Shown piece after piece: positions 6,543-11,707 of a stretch of DNA of 11,707 nucleotides. This DNA is from Candidatus Vogelbacteria bacterium CG22_combo_CG10-13_8_21_14_all_37_9. GTDB lineage: Bacteria > Patescibacteriota > Minisyncoccia > Phycocordibacterales > XYD1-FULL-46-19. Location of the stretch: assembly GCA_002772495.1 (NCBI GenBank), contig PCSX01000026.1:1-11707 (forward strand), read 5' to 3'. The position numbers and the translations under genes were made by a program. The notes under the pieces are model-generated. The model saw nothing but the letters and a program-made list of their open reading frames with translations, searched no databases and was not told where the DNA came from. How positions within the stretch are numbered: position 1 is the stretch's first letter; every line of letters begins with the position of its first letter.

Positions 6543-7727
6543 CTATGATTTTTGAGCAATTAATTTTTGATAAATTTTTTCCCAAGTTTCGCTAATAATC
6601 GTCGGAGCATAATTAATGACTGATTTTAAACCACCTTGGCCTAAGTCATTAGCTAGTTGTGGTTGTTCTAAAATTTCTTTAATAGTTTTGGCCAAAGCAA
6701 TAGCATCACCAGTTTCAACTAAACGACCATTAGTAGTATTGATATATTCTGGTAAGGCTCGGGCTTGAGCCCCAATGACCGGTAAAGCGCTGGCCATGGC
6801 TTGCATTAAACTTAAACTTTGAGTTTCTACTGGACTCATTATGACAAATAAATCAGCCGCTTGGTAAATTAAAGTTAAAGTTTCTTTTTTAACAAAACCT
6901 AAATATTTTACTCGATCATTAAGTTGTAAATTTGTTGTTAATAAACGAAGGGCTTGTTCCGCTCGACCTCGACCGACAATCACTAAATCAAGATTAGGAA
7001 AATCAAAGATTAATAATTTAAGAGCTTGAATAATCACTCCGATTTGTTTTTCGTCGGCCAAGCGACCGGTGTAAAGTAAGGTTTGAGCCGATAAACCAAA
7101 TTGTTGTTTTAATTTATTTTTTAAGTCTTCAGTTTCTACAGGTTGATAATTATTTAAGTCCACTGGATTAGAAATAACCTTAGCTAAATTAATTTTAAAT
7201 CCAGCTTGAGCCATTTCTTCTAATAAGGTTTGGCAGGGAGCGGAAACAAAAATACAGCGATTGTAATACCAAGCGCTATAAGCCAGAATTAATTTAATTA
7301 AAAATCGAGGTCGTCTAGGAAGATACTCCGCTAAGGGAGTATGATTGGTCCCAACTAAAGGAATTTTGAGACTGCGAGCAGTTAGAAGTGCTTCTAAGCC
7401 GGGTATAAATTGAGAGTGACTATGAATAATATCAGGTTTAAAATTTTTTAAAGCAAAATAAGCTAAACCAGAGGGAAGGACTAAACGGCTCTGACCAGTT
7501 GGTGAGCTGGGTAAGGTTAAAGCTGGTAAATGCTTGATAGTGATATTGGGGCCATAGTTTTTATCGATTAAATCATTAGCTTGACGATAATTTTTCTGAC
7601 TATAATAAGGCACAATAAACATTATTTGATGTCCTCGCTTAGCTAGAGTTTGGCCTAAGAGAGTGATTGAATCAGCAATACCACTTAATTCGGGATAAAA
7701 AAAATCAGAGACAATAGCAATTCTCAT
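6543..7727 (-). CDS. GT4-family glycosyltransferase (group 1)
   Basis: A GT-B fold retaining glycosyltransferase of 394 residues. The N-terminal domain opens with IVSDFFYPELSGIADS (5-20) and carries HSHSQF (102-107) and GTNHTPLAEY (126-135), typical of transferases using lipid acceptors. The C-terminal domain shows GRLADEKQI (221-229, R222 and K227 for the donor phosphates), VGRG (251-254) and the donor-site block ETQSLSLMQAMASALPVIG (301-319). The usual E-x7-E motif reads E301-x7-Q309, so the second Glu is Gln. The nearest general resemblance is to glycolipid-forming GT4 enzymes that add a hexose to diacylglycerol or a similar lipid; that is inference. It sits 5 bp after DedA and 35 bp before GT2, in the same operon. 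No Shine-Dalgarno is seen. Confidence 0.92.
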   Translation of the reverse strand: MRIAIVSDFFYPELSGIADSITLLGQTLAKRGHQIMFIVPYYSQKNYRQANDLIDKNYGPNITIKHLPALTLPSSPTGQSRLVLPSGLAYFALKNFKPDIIHSHSQFIPGLEALLTARSLKIPLVGTNHTPLAEYLPRRPRFLIKLILAYSAWYYNRCIFVSAPCQTLLEEMAQAGFKINLAKVISNPVDLNNYQPVETEDLKNKLKQQFGLSAQTLLYTGRLADEKQIGVIIQALKLLIFDFPNLDLVIVGRGRAEQALRLLTTNLQLNDRVKYLGFVKKETLTLIYQAADLFVIMSPVETQSLSLMQAMASALPVIGAQARALPEYINTTNGRLVETGDAIALAKTIKEILEQPQLANDLGQGGLKSVINYAPTIISETWEKIYQKLIAQKS

Positions 7728-7732
7728 AATAC

Positions 7733-8335
7733 TTATTCTTGACTTTCCTTGATAATCTGTTTTTTAGCATAACGAGTAAATAAAAGATATAGCCCAAAGA
7801 AAATTAATAAAAAGCCAGTGATTACTAGTCCGGTATTTTGAATATAAGGGGTAACAATGGTGTAGGATTGACCCAAATAATAACCGATAAAAAGTAATAA
7901 AGCATATTGAAATAAAGTGATAGGCAGAGCATAAATAATGAAATGTAAGTAAGTCATTTTAACTAAACCAGCACTAATCAAAAAAGGGATGCTCAAACCA
8001 TAAGCTAATTTACTAAAAAACATTGTCTTGAATGGATGCTTTTGCCACATTTTTTCAATGATCGAAAAATTTTTAACTACAAAGCGATCTGGGTTGAAAT
8101 ATTTTTGGAGGAGTTGTTTCTGATTACCCCAGCGACCAAGAAAAAAATAGATCGAATCAGGAATCAGGTCGCCACTAAGCAATAAGAGGTAGACTGGCCA
8201 AAAAGCAAAAATTCCCTGATGAATCAAAAAACCAATAACTAGGGCGACGAGAGGTCCTTCTAGAGTAGCTAGGGGAAAAAGAATCCAATAACGATAATGA
8301 AGTAAGAGAGTAATAATAATGGCAGAGTTAAACAT
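7733..8335 (-). CDS. DedA/VTT-family membrane protein
   Basis: A 200-residue integral membrane protein with the DedA layout: an N-terminal EGP (26-28) at a re-entrant region, a GD...Y..GR-like block (55-68), and a second re-entrant half, FFSKLAYGLSIPFLISAG (106-123), corresponding to the family's F.gR..P..R...AG pattern, followed by three hydrophobic segments. In the second block a Lys and a Gly replace the usual arginines. Some DedA proteins recycle undecaprenyl phosphate (UptA-type) or scramble phospholipids across the membrane; which applies here is unknown. It starts 6 bp after the NAD kinase stop and ends 5 bp before the GT4 gene, so it is surely co-transcribed with them. Its place beside two glycosyltransferases and a PAP2 protein fits a lipid-carrier transport role. 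Confidence 0.87.
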   Translation of the reverse strand: MFNSAIIITLLLHYRYWILFPLATLEGPLVALVIGFLIHQGIFAFWPVYLLLLSGDLIPDSIYFFLGRWGNQKQLLQKYFNPDRFVVKNFSIIEKMWQKHPFKTMFFSKLAYGLSIPFLISAGLVKMTYLHFIIYALPITLFQYALLLFIGYYLGQSYTIVTPYIQNTGLVITGFLLIFFGLYLLFTRYAKKQIIKESQE

Positions 8336-8341
8336 AATTAT

Positions 8342-9019
8342 TTAAAAAGTGATTAGTTTGGCCACTTTTGCTACTTGTTGGATTTTAATAATTTCACCTT
8401 CAGCTAGTTCAATCGTTTTTTCTTGATTGTCAGCGAAAACGGTCACTGGACCGCGAAAAATAGTGATAGCAATTTGACGATTTTCAGCTACCACTAAATG
8501 ATCGGCTTGTTCGGTACTATTATTGAACGCAATACCGAGGCCTAATTCAAAATAAGAATCAGTGATACTACGGTAATAACCAGTCGAGCCTAGAGGCGTG
8601 GCAATAATCACTCCATCACCAATAATTTCATTAGGCGAAATGGCTTGACCATCAAGACTTAATTGATAACGAATAGCGTGACGGGGATTGGCATTATGGA
8701 CAATAATATCATTTAAAGCTAAAAGAGTTTTGGTTCCGACTTGAGCTTCTAATTTGGGGATAGTTTTTATTTTATAATCACCTTTCATTACTCGGGTTAA
8801 AAGTTCCTCGTTACTTAATTGGAAACATAATTTACAAATTCGACTAGATTTTAAAATTAATTTAGGGATTTCAGGGTAGTGATATTCTGATTGGAAAAAA
8901 GTGCCGTCACCACCATAAGAGATGATAATATCTGGATCTTTCTCGACTAAATCAAAACCAGCTTTCAAAACAAGAGCTTTGATGTCGTTTATTTTATCAC
9001 TAAAGATGAGCGCTTTCAT
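8342..9019 (-). CDS. nadK: NAD kinase (ATP-NAD kinase family)
   Basis: Phosphorylates NAD to NADP in the cytoplasm. Numbering from the ATG at 9019, the 225-residue protein has the phosphate-binding GGDGT (36-40), the substrate loop ND (103-104, in place of the commoner NE) and GDGVIIATPLGSTGYY (134-149), the family's second signature. It is shorter than the ~290 residues usual in E. coli-type enzymes but matches minimal forms. The frame extends upstream to a TTG at 9067, but I prefer the ATG at 9019. MKALIFS fits the first beta strand of the family, and a promoter (-35 TTGGTT, 17 bp, TAAGAT) lies just upstream, inside that extension. It is the first gene of the five-gene - strand operon with DedA, GT4, GT2 and PAP2. 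Confidence 0.92.
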   Translation of the reverse strand: MKALIFSDKINDIKALVLKAGFDLVEKDPDIIISYGGDGTFFQSEYHYPEIPKLILKSSRICKLCFQLSNEELLTRVMKGDYKIKTIPKLEAQVGTKTLLALNDIIVHNANPRHAIRYQLSLDGQAISPNEIIGDGVIIATPLGSTGYYRSITDSYFELGLGIAFNNSTEQADHLVVAENRQIAITIFRGPVTVFADNQEKTIELAEGEIIKIQQVAKVAKLITF

Positions 9020-9026
9020 TTCTAGT

Positions 9027-9055
9027 ATCTTACGATGTTTTCGTGGAATAACCAA
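9027..9055 (-). promoter_or_regulatory. Promoter of the nadK-led operon (likely leaderless)
   Basis: On the - strand, TTGGTT (9055-9050), a 17-bp spacer and TAAGAT (9032-9027) end 7 nt before the ATG at 9019, so the RNA should start at the start codon. The same -35 sequence with the same spacer and a TAAGCT -10 occurs before the divergent pseudouridine synthase gene. That repetition raises confidence in both. Confidence 0.6.
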
Positions 9056-9081
9056 TATTTTTTTCAAAGATGAGGTTCAGA

Positions 9082-9122
9082 CCCGCCTCTTTACATAGGC
9101 TAGGCCTATGTAAAGAGGCGGG
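9082..9122. repeat. 41-bp perfect palindrome between two divergent promoters
   Basis: CCCGCCTCTTTACATAGGC (9082-9100) and its exact reverse complement (9104-9122) are separated by a 3-nt loop, TAG. It lies between the nadK promoter (9027-9055) and the pseudouridine synthase promoter (9126-9154), so neither proposed transcript includes it. It is therefore unlikely to be an ordinary terminator. The T-run at 9130-9135 is 7 nt away and no + strand gene ends upstream. It could be a protein-binding operator, a cruciform, or a mobile palindromic repeat. Its ends (CCGCC/GGCGG) resemble the ends of the element inside the Pif1-like gene, but the middles differ. Confidence 0.85.
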
Positions 9123-9125
9123 AGC

Positions 9126-9154
9126 TTGGTTTTTTAGGTTAAACCAGCTAAGCT
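9126..9154 (+). promoter_or_regulatory. Promoter of the pseudouridine synthase gene (likely leaderless)
   Basis: TTGGTT (9126-9131), a 17-bp spacer and TAAGCT (9149-9154), 8 nt before the ATG at 9163. It mirrors the nadK promoter with an identical -35 and begins 4 bp after the palindrome. A second TAAGCT at the same distance from a start codon occurs before the NlpC gene. The -10 is a poor match to TATAAT, so the case rests on repetition and position. Confidence 0.55.
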
Positions 9155-9162
9155 AGTCTTAT

Positions 9163-9885
9163 ATGATGACTGAAGAGTTTAAATTTCCTATTCGTCTCAA
9201 TCGCTACCTAGAATTAAGTGGCCAAGCTACTCGACGAGGAGCCGATGAATTAATTAAAGCCAAGCTGGTCAAAGTCAATGGCCAGACAGCAGTTTTAGGT
9301 CAAAAAATTAATCAGACTGATCAAGTTTTTGTCTTGAAAAAACGACGGACTAAAGCTTTCCAATATGTTCTGTTTTATAAACCAAAGGGAATAGTCTCCC
9401 ATTCACCACAGGTGATCGGGGATAAAGCTATTTCTGGAGTGGCTAAATTTCCAGGCACTTTTCCGGTTGGACGATTAGATAAGGCTTCGGAGGGTTTGAT
9501 TATTTTAACTGACGATGGTCGGGTGACGGAACGCTTATTAAATCCTCAGTCAAAACATGAGAAAGAATATTTAGTAATGGTGAGAGAAAAGATTCCCGGT
9601 TTTGCCGTTAAAATTTTAACCCAGGGAGTCAAAAATCAGGGTGAAAAATTAAAAGCTAAAAAAGTGATTATTGTTGACGACCATCAATTGAGAATTATTT
9701 TAACTGAGGGTAAAAAACATCAGATTCGACGAATGTTGTCTGAGATCCGTTTGACGGTTAACAGTTTAAAACGAATCCGAATTATGGATTGGGGATTAGG
9801 ATCATTACAGCCTGGACAGGGTCGGCTTTTAAATAAATTAGAACAGATAGAATTTTTGACTAGCCTGAATTTGAAGGCTGATTAA
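9163..9885 (+). CDS. RsuA/RluF-type rRNA pseudouridine synthase
   Basis: Converts a specific uridine in rRNA to pseudouridine. An N-terminal S4 RNA-binding domain (about 8-55: IRLNRYLELSGQATRRGADELI and a VNG turn) is followed by the catalytic domain. That domain has YKPKGIVS (72-79), GRLDKASEGLIILTDDG (103-119) with catalytic D106, and EGKKHQIRRM (182-191). The SEGLIILT wording is closer to RluF/RluB (23S) than to RsuA (16S), but the target base cannot be fixed from this. At 240 residues it lacks long tails. Two ATGs in a row (9163 and 9166) can serve as start. The gene is divergent from nadK across the palindrome and is followed 26 bp later by the ZIP transporter gene, which has its own promoter. 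Confidence 0.93.
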   Translation: MMTEEFKFPIRLNRYLELSGQATRRGADELIKAKLVKVNGQTAVLGQKINQTDQVFVLKKRRTKAFQYVLFYKPKGIVSHSPQVIGDKAISGVAKFPGTFPVGRLDKASEGLIILTDDGRVTERLLNPQSKHEKEYLVMVREKIPGFAVKILTQGVKNQGEKLKAKKVIIVDDHQLRIILTEGKKHQIRRMLSEIRLTVNSLKRIRIMDWGLGSLQPGQGRLLNKLEQIEFLTSLNLKAD

Positions 9886-9893
9886 AATTTTAA

Positions 9894-9902
9894 TGCTATA
9901 AT
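9894..9902 (+). promoter_or_regulatory. Extended -10 promoter of the ZIP transporter gene (near-leaderless)
   Basis: TGCTATAAT, the same nine bases as before the carboxypeptidase gene, ends 9 nt before the ATG at 9912. The RNA should start 2-4 nt before the start codon. No clear -35 at the right distance is seen. Confidence 0.7.
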
Positions 9903-9911
9903 ATAGAAAAT

Positions 9912-10637
9912 ATGTTAATTATTTTTATTGCTCTAGTCACTTTTCTAGCTACTTTACTGGGCGGTTTACTGAGTCTTTATTTTAGAGATAAATTGCATTT
10001 AATTTTAGGTTTTTCCGCCGGAACGGTGATTGCCGTGGCTTTGTTTGAGCTCTTACCGGAGGCTCTTAATCTTGGTGGTGAATTTTATTCGATTAGCACG
10101 ATCACTACTTTTATCGCCATCGGTTTTATCTTTTATTTAATTTTGGATCGCTTAATTATTTTACATCATCACGGTAATGACGACGATAATCACAATCATC
10201 AAGCGAAGGGGATTTTAGGCGCTGGGTCTTTAACTTTGCATAGTTTTCTTGACGGAATCGCGATTGGACTGGCTTTTCAAGCTTCCAGCACGGTCGGAGC
10301 GGTAGTGACAGTGGCCGTTTTGACTCATGATTTTTCTGATGGGATTAATACGGTTAATTTGATTTTACGGCATAATGGTAAAACTAAAACTGCACTTTGG
10401 TGGCTTTTTATCGATGCTTTAGCGCCGGTACTGGGGGTACTTTCCACTTTTAGTTTTACTCTAGCCAGTTCTAGTCTAGGTTTAATTTTGGCTTTGTTTT
10501 GTGGTTTCTTTTTATATTTGGGAGCGAGTGATTTATTGCCGGAAAGTTTTCATTCTCACCCTAAAATCGGCACGACCATGATGACTATTTTAGGAATGTT
10601 GGTTTTATATTTAGCCATTCAATTAGCCGGATTGTAA
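9912..10637 (+). CDS. ZIP-family divalent metal transporter
   Basis: A 241-residue membrane protein with about eight hydrophobic segments that should carry Zn2+ or a similar divalent metal. Its metal-site helices are recognisable: HSFLDG (110-115, matching the family's HNxxDG in TM4) and HDFSDG (139-144, in place of the usual HExPEG in TM5), so two metal-binding Glu positions read Asp. A histidine/aspartate-rich cytoplasmic loop (85-96, HHHGNDDDNHNH) lies before TM4, as is usual for ZIP metal sensing. LLPESFHSH (208-216) adds further metal ligands near TM7. The Glu-to-Asp changes could shift metal preference. It begins 26 bp after the pseudouridine synthase and is convergent with the C39 gene. 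Confidence 0.9.
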   Translation: MLIIFIALVTFLATLLGGLLSLYFRDKLHLILGFSAGTVIAVALFELLPEALNLGGEFYSISTITTFIAIGFIFYLILDRLIILHHHGNDDDNHNHQAKGILGAGSLTLHSFLDGIAIGLAFQASSTVGAVVTVAVLTHDFSDGINTVNLILRHNGKTKTALWWLFIDALAPVLGVLSTFSFTLASSSLGLILALFCGFFLYLGASDLLPESFHSHPKIGTTMMTILGMLVLYLAIQLAGL

Positions 10638-10653
10638 AAAATAGTAATTTTTT
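10636..10653. terminator. Possible weak bidirectional terminator
   Basis: AAAAAAT (10636-10642), loop AGTA, ATTTTTT (10647-10653) forms a 7-bp A/T-only stem between the stops of two convergent genes (ZIP and C39). T-runs are present on both strands, but the stem has no GC pairs, so it would be weak. Confidence 0.3.
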
Positions 10654-11150
10654 TAAGTTACGACAATTACTCGGCGTTTCCAACCTTGAAGAAATTTTTC
10701 TTTTTTAATTGAACAAATAATTTTATTATGATCTTTAATTTCCGGGTCAGCATAAATAATCCGATTATTTTCTAGGCCGATCAAGACAATCAGATGTCCG
10801 CCAGGATTATCGGGCTCAAATTGTTTAAAAATTGAGGCCAAGATCGGAGTCTGTCCGAGATATTTAGTTAATTCTTTTTCGGCTTCGCTTAAACTTAAAT
10901 CAAGCCAATCGTAATTTCGAGCTTGGGCCCCATAAAATTTGGCTAGATTTGCCAACCCAACGTGCTTCCAACCAATCCCTGGTAAATAAGCTTCTTGTTT
11001 TAGTCCTTCAGCGATCATTTTGTCGGCTGAAGGTGTTTGATAATTAAGACTGTCTAGAACCATTTTTAAAGCTATAATGCCACAGGCACGAGTTTGCCAA
11101 TCAGGATCACTAACATCAAGATATTGAGAGAGGGGAGAAGGTTTTAACAT
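10653..11150 (-). CDS. C39-like papain-fold cysteine peptidase family protein
   Basis: A 165-residue protein with the layout of the Peptidase_C39_2 group: Q19 for the oxyanion hole, catalytic C23 in RACGIIALKMVLD (21-33), H119 in GGHLIVLIG (117-125) and D135 in YADP (133-136). All four expected active-site residues are present. There is no signal peptide or membrane segment and no transporter domain, so it is not a bacteriocin exporter. It should act in the cytoplasm unless released another way. It starts 2 bp after the stop of the NlpC/P60-like gene and is probably translated together with it. The substrate is unknown; a small peptide or peptidoglycan fragment is a reasonable guess from the partner. 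Confidence 0.85.
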   Translation of the reverse strand: MLKPSPLSQYLDVSDPDWQTRACGIIALKMVLDSLNYQTPSADKMIAEGLKQEAYLPGIGWKHVGLANLAKFYGAQARNYDWLDLSLSEAEKELTKYLGQTPILASIFKQFEPDNPGGHLIVLIGLENNRIIYADPEIKDHNKIICSIKKEKFLQGWKRRVIVVT

Positions 11151-11152
11151 TT

Positions 11153-11602
11153 TTAGACGCTTTTTAGTAAACGTTTAGCTAAAACAATTTTATAGTGAGG
11201 ATCACTAATTAGTTCACTTAATTTTTGTTTGATTACTCCGCGACCACTTTTAGCATGAATAATTTCATCTGGTCCAGTCATCAGAGCGACATGGCCGATA
11301 TCAATCGCTCGTCCGGCGAATAGATCATCACGATAGTGTCCAGTATCACTGCGCATAAAGACTAAATCACCAGCTTGAAAATTATTGATTGAGCTTAAAT
11401 CTAATTCTTGACCGTCTGACTGACCGGCTTGAAGTAGAGCTGAACGGGGGAGACTAATATCGATTTGTTGAAATAAATATTGGATAAAACTAGAACAATC
11501 AAAAGCCTCAATACTTCCTTCCTGCGTAGCGTATTGATAAGGCTTAGCAATTTGGTCGTGAGCCAATTTAATTAATTGGTCTACCTTTTCTTCAGTCGTC
11601 AT
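11153..11602 (-). CDS. NlpC/P60 (C40) family cysteine hydrolase
   Basis: A 149-residue single-domain protein. Active-site residues are visible: C36 in FDCSSFIQYLF (34-44), H104 in IGHVALM (102-108) and H116 in IIHAKSG (114-120). AGDLVFM (77-83) is the usual strand before the histidine. The family cleaves amide bonds in peptidoglycan peptides, typically D-Glu to diamino acid. No signal peptide precedes the domain, and the promoter sits right at the ATG, so no hidden N-terminal exporter sequence is likely. That suggests a cytoplasmic role, such as breaking down imported or recycled wall peptides, or release by lysis. First gene of a two-gene unit with the C39-like protein. Confidence 0.9.
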   Translation of the reverse strand: MTTEEKVDQLIKLAHDQIAKPYQYATQEGSIEAFDCSSFIQYLFQQIDISLPRSALLQAGQSDGQELDLSSINNFQAGDLVFMRSDTGHYRDDLFAGRAIDIGHVALMTGPDEIIHAKSGRGVIKQKLSELISDPHYKIVLAKRLLKSV

Positions 11603-11610
11603 ATTAAATC

Positions 11611-11639
11611 AGCTTAAACTCGCTGAGATAAAATAGCAA
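11611..11639 (-). promoter_or_regulatory. Promoter of the NlpC-C39 unit (likely leaderless)
   Basis: On the - strand: TTGCTA (11639-11634), a 17-bp spacer, TAAGCT (11616-11611), then 8 nt to the ATG at 11602. The -10 hexamer and its distance to the start codon match the promoter proposed for the pseudouridine synthase gene exactly. Confidence 0.5.
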
Positions 11640-11663
11640 GATTTTTCGTACTAATCTTTAGGG

Positions 11664-11672
11664 TGGTATAAT
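11664..11672 (+). promoter_or_regulatory. Extended -10 promoter of the right-edge gene (leaderless)
   Basis: TGGTATAAT is a perfect extended -10 that ends 6 nt before the ATG at 11679, so transcription should begin at the start codon. It is the third TGnTATAAT in this position in the window. Confidence 0.7.
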
Positions 11673-11678
11673 TAAAAA

Positions 11679-11707
11679 ATGTTCTCTAAGATTCCTAAGC
11701 ATCTGAT
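11679..11707 (+). CDS. Start of an unidentified gene (cut by the window edge)
   Basis: An ATG at 11679 opens a frame reading MFSKIPKHL to the edge without a stop. Nine codons are too few to identify it. Its reality rests on the perfect extended -10 six bases upstream and the lack of any other gene for that promoter. It is divergent from the NlpC-C39 unit. Confidence 0.55.

Noticed and set aside
9104..9135. The 41-bp palindrome plus the later T-run read as an intrinsic terminator
   Set aside because: The T-run starts 7 nt after the stem and no + strand gene ends upstream; both adjoining genes are transcribed away from it.

Overview
The window is a gene-dense, AT-rich stretch of about 11.7 kb with 13 complete or near-complete genes plus one gene cut off at the right edge. 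The gene content, the tight packing, the near-complete lack of Shine-Dalgarno sequences and the protein styles point to a bacterium of the Candidate Phyla Radiation (Patescibacteria), probably a Parcubacteria-like lineage. The relevant proteins are a short DEAD-box helicase that ends right after motif VI, a Pif1-like helicase with a C-terminal HTH/Myb-like tail, a minimal NAD kinase, and small soluble C39 and NlpC proteins. This assignment is inference from style; there is no rRNA or marker gene here.

Left part (1-5101, + strand): the 3' portion of a secreted or anchored protein of a conserved family of unknown function lies 8 bp upstream of a Pif1/Dda-like DNA helicase. A near-consensus sigma70-type promoter (TTGACA, 17 bp, TATACT) follows, then a ~130-nt leader that can fold into a long stem over the start region of a DEAD-box RNA helicase gene. 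Next is a membrane-anchored VanY-type D,D-carboxypeptidase with its own extended -10.

Middle part (5148-9019, - strand): five close-packed genes read NAD kinase, DedA, GT4 glycosyltransferase, GT2 glycosyltransferase, PAP2/sphingomyelin-synthase-like membrane phosphoesterase. The last four form a plausible envelope-lipid or lipid-carrier module.

Right part (9060-11707): a 41-bp perfect palindrome separates the NAD kinase promoter from the promoter of a divergent RsuA/RluF-type pseudouridine synthase. A ZIP metal transporter follows on the + strand. Convergent to it is a two-gene unit of soluble papain-like hydrolases (NlpC/P60 then C39). A new gene starts at the right edge.

The most interesting signals are non-coding. 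(1) A 54-bp GC-rich palindromic element sits in frame inside the helicase gene and adds 18 codons to a linker. (2) Several genes carry a -10 box only 6-9 nt before the start codon, and no start has a good Shine-Dalgarno, which implies widespread leaderless transcription. (3) The DEAD-box gene is the exception, with a long structured leader. (4) A 41-bp palindrome lies between two divergent promoters, apparently outside both transcripts. I see no CRISPR array, tRNA, rRNA, transposase or prophage gene.
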